Shown here: in pieces, positions 6,293-10,128 of the stretch
Numbering within the stretch: the first letter of the stretch is position 1
Layout: each line of letters starts with the position of its first letter
Origin: JACCXJ01 sp052387115
GTDB lineage: Bacteria > Pseudomonadota > Gammaproteobacteria > JACCXJ01
Length of the DNA: 10,128 bases
Assembly (NCBI GenBank): GCA_052387115.1
Contig: JBQTJM010000351.1
Coordinates: 1-10,128, forward strand
Direction of reading: 5' to 3'
Made by a program: the position numbers and the translations under genes
Notes under the pieces: generated by a model
What the model saw: only the letters and a program-made list of their open reading frames with translations
Database searches by the model: none
What the model was told of the DNA's origin: nothing

Positions 6293-7087
6293 TTATTGGT
6301 CCCCCCGTTGTTTATCGTCCCACCGAGGTTTGCGCTTTTCGAGGAAGGCGGAGAGGCCCTCCCGGGCCTCGGTAGAGGCCCAGAGCCGCGTGAGAAGCTC
6401 GGTGGACCCGGTGCGCTCCGGGTCCTTCGGCAGCTTTCCCAGCGAGATACGCTTGCAATGCGTGAGGGCCTCGGGCCCGCCGGCGAGTAGGCACCCGACC
6501 TCGGCCTCGACGGCCTCATCGAGATGTTCGGCCGGAACGACTCGGTGGACGAGGCCGAGGCGCTGGGCCTCGTAGGCGTCGATCCGGGCCGCGGTCAGGA
6601 ACAGGCGCCGCGCCTGGCGTTGGCCCACGGCGGCGATGACGTAGGGGGCGATGACCGCAGGGGCGAGACCGAGCCGGGCTTCGCTCAAGGCGAAGACCGC
6701 CGAGTCGGAGGCGATGGCGATGTCGCAACAGCAGATAAGCCCGACCCCACCGCCATAGGCCGGGCCGGCGATGCGCGCGATCGTGGGTTTCGAAAAGCCG
6801 TTCAGACGTTGCATCAGATCGGCGAGCGTCCCGGCATGCGCGCGGTTGGCCTCCGGGGTGTCCACGAGACGCGCCCGCATCCAGTCGATGTCGGCGCCGC
6901 TGCAAAACGCTTCGCCGGACCCGGTGAGGATCAAGACGCGGATCTCCGGTTCTCCATTGATCGCCGCAAGGCGGGCGAGGAGGGCGCTGACCAGCTCCCC
7001 GTCCAAGGCGTTGCGCCGCTCGGGGCGATTCAGGGTCAGGCGAGCGACGCCCCGCCTGTCGGTCTCGAACAGGAGGGACTGGGTCAT
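6293..7087 (-). CDS. liuC: Methylglutaconyl-CoA hydratase (enoyl-CoA hydratase family)
   Basis: A 264-residue crotonase-fold enzyme, predicted to hydrate 3-methylglutaconyl-CoA to HMG-CoA in leucine degradation. The oxyanion-hole segments are FCSGADIDWM (residues 61-70) and AGPAYGGGVGL (107-117), and the CoA-binding start LTLNRPERRNALD lies at 18-29. The catalytic glutamate expected in the second position is Glu136 (SEARLGLAPAVIAPYV). The first glutamate of classical enoyl-CoA hydratases, in the GGGxE segment, is a glycine here (GGGVGL). From memory this replacement is usual in LiuC-like hydratases rather than a defect. ATG 7087 lies 5 bp after the carboxylase stop, so translation is probably coupled. 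The longer open frame upstream is carboxylase sequence in another frame. The identity as LiuC rather than a generic enoyl-CoA hydratase rests on its position beside the methylcrotonyl-CoA carboxylase subunit and on the AVIAPYV segment. Confidence 0.88.
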   Translation of the reverse strand: MTQSLLFETDRRGVARLTLNRPERRNALDGELVSALLARLAAINGEPEIRVLILTGSGEAFCSGADIDWMRARLVDTPEANRAHAGTLADLMQRLNGFSKPTIARIAGPAYGGGVGLICCCDIAIASDSAVFALSEARLGLAPAVIAPYVIAAVGQRQARRLFLTAARIDAYEAQRLGLVHRVVPAEHLDEAVEAEVGCLLAGGPEALTHCKRISLGKLPKDPERTGSTELLTRLWASTEAREGLSAFLEKRKPRWDDKQRGDQ

Positions 7088-7092
7088 GACCG

Positions 7093-8694
7093 TTACATCC
7101 GAAACACACCGAAGCGCGTGGCGCGACGCGGCGCGCCGGCGCAGACACGCAGCGCCTGCGCCAGCACCTCGCGGGTGCGGGCGGGGTCGATGATGCCATC
7201 GTCCCAGAGCCGGGCGGTGGCGTAGTAGGGGTGGCCCTGGGTGTCGTATCGATTTCGGATCTCGGCCCGGTAGGCGCCCTCGTCTTCCGCGCTCCACTCG
7301 CTCCCGCGTGCCTTCAAGGCCTCACGCCGCACCACCGACAGCACCGAGGCCGCGACCTCGCCGCCCATGACCGAGATGCGGGCGTTCGGCCACATCCACA
7401 GGAAACGCGGGTCATAAGCCCGGCCGCACATCGCATAGTTGCCGGCGCCGAACGAGCCGCCGATGACCACGGTGAGCTTGGGGACCTCGGCGCAGGCGAC
7501 CGCCGCGACCATCTTGGCCCCGTCCTTCGCGATCCCGCCCGACTCGTATTTCTTGCCGACCATGAAACCCGTGACGTTCTGGAGGAACACGAGCGGCGTG
7601 CCGCGCTGACAGGCGATCTCGATGAAATGCGCGCCTTTGAGCGCGGACTCGGAGAACAGGATACCGCTGTTGGCGAGGATCCCGACCGGATGACCCGCGA
7701 TCCGGGCGAAGCCGGTAACGAGCGTCTTCCCATAGAGGGCCTTGAACTCGTGCCATTCCGAGCCGTCGACGATGCGCGCGATGACCTCGCGCACGTCGTA
7801 CTGGAAACGCGGGTCCCTGGGGACGATCCCGTAGATCTCCTCGGCCCGATATGCCGGGTCGAGAAACGATTGCGATTCGAAGATCCGACGCTCGGGGAGA
7901 TGGGACACGATGTCGCGGGCGATGCGTAGGGCATGGGCGTCGTCGTCGGCGAGGTGATCCGCGACCCCCGAGGTGCGGCAGTGCAGATCTCCGCCGCCCA
8001 GGGTCTCGGCATCCACGACCTCGCCGGTCGCGGCCTGCACGAGCTGCGGTCCGCCAAGATAGATCGTCCCCTGGTTCCGCACGATGACCGCCTCGTCCGA
8101 CATCGCCGGCACATAGGCGCCGCCGGCGACGCAATTGCCCATGACCACCGCGATCTGGGGGATCCCCAGCGCCGACAGCCGGGCCTGGTGATAAAAGATC
8201 CGGCCGAAGTGCTCCCGATCGGGAAACACCTCTGCCTGGAGCGGAAGAAAGGCCCCGCCCGAATCGACCAGATAAATGCACGGCAGCCGGTTTTCCTGGG
8301 CGATCGCCTGCGCCCGCAGGTGTTTCTTGGCGGTGATCGGATAGTAAGTCCCGCCTTTCACCGTGGCGTCGTTCGCGACCACCACGACGTCGCGGCCGTG
8401 TATCTGGCCGATCCCGGTGATGATGCCGCCCGCGGGCAGCTCGTCTTCATAGAGACCGAGACCGGCCAGCGGCGACAGTTCCAGGAACGGGGTGTCGGGA
8501 TCGAGCAAGGCCGCGACGCGCTCGCGCGCCAGGAGCTTGCCGCGCTTCCGGTGCCGTTCACGCGCCGCCTCGGGGCCGCCGCAGAGCGCCGTGGCGAGGC
8601 GTTCGTTCAGGTCCGCAACGAGCCCGCGCAGGTGTGATGCGTTCTCGGCGAACCCGGCCGAGTCGGGATCGATGCGCGTCGAGATCACCGGCAT
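7093..8694 (-). CDS. liuB: 3-Methylcrotonyl-CoA carboxylase, carboxyltransferase (beta) subunit
   Basis: A 533-residue biotin-dependent carboxyltransferase that transfers CO2 from carboxybiotin to 3-methylcrotonyl-CoA, forming 3-methylglutaconyl-CoA. The length matches the family. The N-half carries VANDATVKGGTYYP (about 107-120), DSGGAFLP (144-151) and GNCVAGGAYVPAMSDE (186-201). HCRTSGVADH (238-247) is a segment I associate with methylcrotonyl-type rather than propionyl-type enzymes. The C-half has NVTGFMVGKKYE (373-384), SGGIAKDGAKMV (386-397), and GGSFGAGNYAMCGRAYDPRFLWMWPN (from about 412), then ISVMGGEVAASVL. It should work as a hetero-oligomer with a biotin-carrying alpha subunit (LiuD), which is not in this window. 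It starts 34 bp after the thiolase stop; no strong ribosome-binding site is visible before ATG 8694. It belongs to the minus-strand liu operon. Confidence 0.95.
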   Translation of the reverse strand: MPVISTRIDPDSAGFAENASHLRGLVADLNERLATALCGGPEAARERHRKRGKLLARERVAALLDPDTPFLELSPLAGLGLYEDELPAGGIITGIGQIHGRDVVVVANDATVKGGTYYPITAKKHLRAQAIAQENRLPCIYLVDSGGAFLPLQAEVFPDREHFGRIFYHQARLSALGIPQIAVVMGNCVAGGAYVPAMSDEAVIVRNQGTIYLGGPQLVQAATGEVVDAETLGGGDLHCRTSGVADHLADDDAHALRIARDIVSHLPERRIFESQSFLDPAYRAEEIYGIVPRDPRFQYDVREVIARIVDGSEWHEFKALYGKTLVTGFARIAGHPVGILANSGILFSESALKGAHFIEIACQRGTPLVFLQNVTGFMVGKKYESGGIAKDGAKMVAAVACAEVPKLTVVIGGSFGAGNYAMCGRAYDPRFLWMWPNARISVMGGEVAASVLSVVRREALKARGSEWSAEDEGAYRAEIRNRYDTQGHPYYATARLWDDGIIDPARTREVLAQALRVCAGAPRRATRFGVFRM

Positions 8695-8728
8695 CGTCAG
8701 ATACGCTCGATGGCCACTAATAGATTAG

Positions 8729-9886
8729 CTAGCATTCGATCGCAAGGGCGGTGGCCTCGCCCCCGCCGATGCACAGCGAGGCCACCCCGCGCCTCTGCCC
8801 GCGCGCCCGGAGTGCATGGAGCAGGGTCACGAGGATGCGCGCGCCCGTGGCCCCGATGGGGTGCCCGAGGGCACAGGCCCCCCCGTGGACGTTGACGCGC
8901 TCGGGCCGGAGCCCGAGCTCGCGGATCGCGGCCAGCGCCACGGCCGCGAAGGCCTCGTTGATCTCGTAGAGATCGGCGTCCGCCGTACCCCATCCGAGCC
9001 GGTCGAGGAGCCGCCGGATGGCGCCGATGGGTGCCGTCGTGAACGCCGCGGGGGCCTGGGCGACCGTGGCATGCGCGAGGATGCGCGCGAGCGGAGGGAG
9101 GCCGAGCTTCCCGGCCGTGGCTCTGGCCATGACCAGGAGCGCGGCGGCGCCGTCCGAGATGCTGGAGGCATTGGCCGCGGTCACCGTGCCCCCGTCCTTG
9201 CGGAAGGCGGGCTTGAGCCGGGCGATGCGGGTGAGATCACAGCGCCCCGGCCCTTCGTCCTCGGAGACGATATTGCCCTTTACCTCGACGGGGACGATCT
9301 CCGCGCGGAAGGCCCCGTCCGCGATGGCGCAAAGGCTGCGCCGCACGGACTCGGCGGCGTAGGCGTCCTGCTCCGCGCGTGTGAGATGAAATTGGTCGGC
9401 GCACTGCTCGGCGAAAAAGCCCATCAGCTCGCCGCTTTCCGGGTCTTCCAGACCGTCGTAGGCCATGTGGTCGAGGAGGCGGGCATGTCCCATGCGTTGG
9501 GCCCGCGGGGCTAGATAGGGGGCCCGGCTCATGGACTCCATCCCGCCCGCGACCACGACCTCGGCGGCGCCGGCGCGGATCTGATCGAAACCCAGCATGA
9601 GCGCCTTCATGCCCGAGCCGCACATCTTGTTCACCGTGGTTGCCGGCACGCCGATCGGGATCCCGGCTTTCAAGGCGGCCTGGCGGGCCGGTGCCTGGCC
9701 GAGCCCGGCGGGCAGGACACAGCCCATCAGCACCTCGTCGATGCGCGCCGGATCGATGCCGCTGTCCGCCAGCACCGCGCGAACGGCAACCGCGCCGAGC
9801 TCGGTGGCCGGAACGGCCGAAAATGCACCCAGAAAAGCGCCGATGGGCGTCCGTCTCGCCGCGCAGATCACGATTTCGTCCGGCAT
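8729..9886 (-). CDS. Acetyl-CoA C-acetyltransferase (thiolase)
   Basis: A 385-residue type II (biosynthetic-like) thiolase that interconverts acetoacetyl-CoA and two acetyl-CoA. The nucleophilic Cys89 is in NKMCGSG; GGMESMSRAPY follows. NEAFA lies near 304, His342 is in GHPIGATG, and the second acid/base Cys372 is in CIGGGEA, so all catalytic residues are present. In the operon it would process acetoacetate derived from HMG-CoA cleavage, linking leucine degradation to acetyl-CoA; a role in fatty-acid or polyhydroxyalkanoate metabolism is possible. ATG 9886 is preferred because the conserved N-terminus (PDEIVICAARRTPIG) starts there. The frame, however, stays open to a GTG that overlaps the upstream dehydrogenase stop as GTGA (9973-9976), and this 30-codon extension translates the tandem repeat. 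A coupled start there cannot be excluded, but the extra residues are not thiolase-like. Confidence 0.93.
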   Translation of the reverse strand: MPDEIVICAARRTPIGAFLGAFSAVPATELGAVAVRAVLADSGIDPARIDEVLMGCVLPAGLGQAPARQAALKAGIPIGVPATTVNKMCGSGMKALMLGFDQIRAGAAEVVVAGGMESMSRAPYLAPRAQRMGHARLLDHMAYDGLEDPESGELMGFFAEQCADQFHLTRAEQDAYAAESVRRSLCAIADGAFRAEIVPVEVKGNIVSEDEGPGRCDLTRIARLKPAFRKDGGTVTAANASSISDGAAALLVMARATAGKLGLPPLARILAHATVAQAPAAFTTAPIGAIRRLLDRLGWGTADADLYEINEAFAAVALAAIRELGLRPERVNVHGGACALGHPIGATGARILVTLLHALRARGQRRGVASLCIGGGEATALAIEC

Positions 9887-9887
9887 C

Positions 9888-9972
9888 TCATCCTGTACCT
9901 CATAACGGCCGGGCATCCTGCCCGTTCGGTTCATCCTGTACCTCATAAAAGCCGGGCTCCTGCCCGTTCGGT
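9888..9972. repeat. Two tandem copies of a 43/42-bp intergenic repeat
   Basis: Copies lie at 9888-9930 (43 bp) and 9931-9972 (42 bp), head to tail without a gap. They differ by one deleted base and two adjacent substitutions. Each encloses a GC-rich inverted repeat: CGGGCA-GGA-TGCCCG in the first, CGGGC-AGGA-GCCCG in the second. On the minus strand the second copy's hairpin is followed by GCTTTT, a weak terminator-like arrangement just after the dehydrogenase stop. Each copy also ends, on the minus strand, in a GAGG-N-ACAGGATGA stretch that looks like a ribosome-binding site with a start codon, so the duplication multiplies the leader of the thiolase gene. Confidence 0.85.
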
Positions 9973-10128
9973 TCACAGCCCTCGTTCAACCAGCTCGCGC
10001 CCGATAAGCCAGCGCCGGATCTCGTTCGTGCCACCGCCGATGTCGTAGACCTTGGCGTCGCGCAGGAGGCGCCCGGCGGGCGAGTCGTTCATGTAACCCC
10101 TGGCGCCCAGGCATTGGATGGCCTCGAG
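9973..10128 (-). CDS. liuA: Isovaleryl-CoA dehydrogenase, C-terminal fragment (runs off the window)
   Basis: The last 51 residues of an acyl-CoA dehydrogenase. The segment begins LEAIQCLGARGYMND, followed by SPAGRLLRDAKVYDIGGGTNEIRR, and ends in LIGRELVERGL. The QCLGxxGY, RLLRDAK and IGGGTNEIRR stretches are the FAD- and tetramer-contact motifs of the family's C-terminal helical domain. Isovaleryl-CoA dehydrogenase (FAD-dependent oxidation of isovaleryl-CoA to 3-methylcrotonyl-CoA, electrons passed to ETF) is inferred from its place ahead of the thiolase and methylcrotonyl-CoA carboxylase genes. The catalytic glutamate and the N-terminal part lie beyond the right edge. The stop (TGA, 9973-9975) is followed directly by the tandem repeat. 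Confidence 0.88.
   Translation of the reverse strand, partial: LEAIQCLGARGYMNDSPAGRLLRDAKVYDIGGGTNEIRRWLIGRELVERGL

Noticed and set aside
6293..7087. Hydratase possibly inactive because the first catalytic glutamate is glycine
   Set aside because: The same GGGVGL form is, as far as I recall, usual in LiuC-type hydratases, and Glu136 and the oxyanion-hole glycines are present.
9888..9972. CRISPR array
   Set aside because: Only two directly abutting units with no spacer between them, so this is a tandem duplication.

Overview
The window looks like a chromosomal segment of a GC-rich proteobacterium, most likely a gammaproteobacterium. That placement is an inference from the high-GC codon use, a proteobacterial-type RibD and a liu-type leucine-degradation operon. 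I cannot name a genus. I found no rRNA, tRNA, CRISPR array or complete insertion sequence.

Layout, left to right. (1) 1-1101, minus: ribD of riboflavin synthesis, nearly or entirely complete, running to the left edge. (2) 1165-1851, plus: a class I SAM-dependent methyltransferase divergent from ribD. It faces a second, unrelated-looking class I methyltransferase on the minus strand (1855-2442), and their stop codons lie 3 bp apart. (3) 2443-3559: a degraded toxin-antitoxin zone. It holds a both-ends-truncated relic of a DUF5615 (PIN-like) toxin on the plus strand. On the minus strand it holds an intact DUF433 antitoxin followed by a DUF5615 toxin broken by a single-base frameshift. (4) 3775-4398, minus: a DUF4410-like lipoprotein. 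(5) 4478-6187, minus: a large DUF262 + DUF1524 protein of the GmrSD type (modification-dependent DNA endonuclease, putative phage defence). (6) 6293-10128, minus: part of a leucine/isovalerate (liu) operon, transcribed in the order isovaleryl-CoA dehydrogenase (C-terminus only), thiolase, methylcrotonyl-CoA carboxylase beta subunit, methylglutaconyl-CoA hydratase.

The liu genes convert isovaleryl-CoA through 3-methylcrotonyl-CoA and 3-methylglutaconyl-CoA to HMG-CoA. The thiolase handles acetoacetyl-CoA at the end of the route. The partners liuD (biotin-carrying alpha subunit) and liuE (HMG-CoA lyase), which commonly follow liuC, are absent here. The stretch from about 2.44 to 6.2 kb, carrying the defence gene, lipoprotein and toxin-antitoxin remnants, occupies that place and looks like an accessory insertion: by eye it is less GC-rich than the liu genes and ribD, though I did not count bases.

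The most noteworthy items are the two toxin relics beside an intact antitoxin, the 43/42-bp tandem repeat at the liuA-thiolase junction, the GmrSD-like gene following the metabolic operon, and two genes whose best promoter would give leaderless mRNAs. I see no clearly new system.
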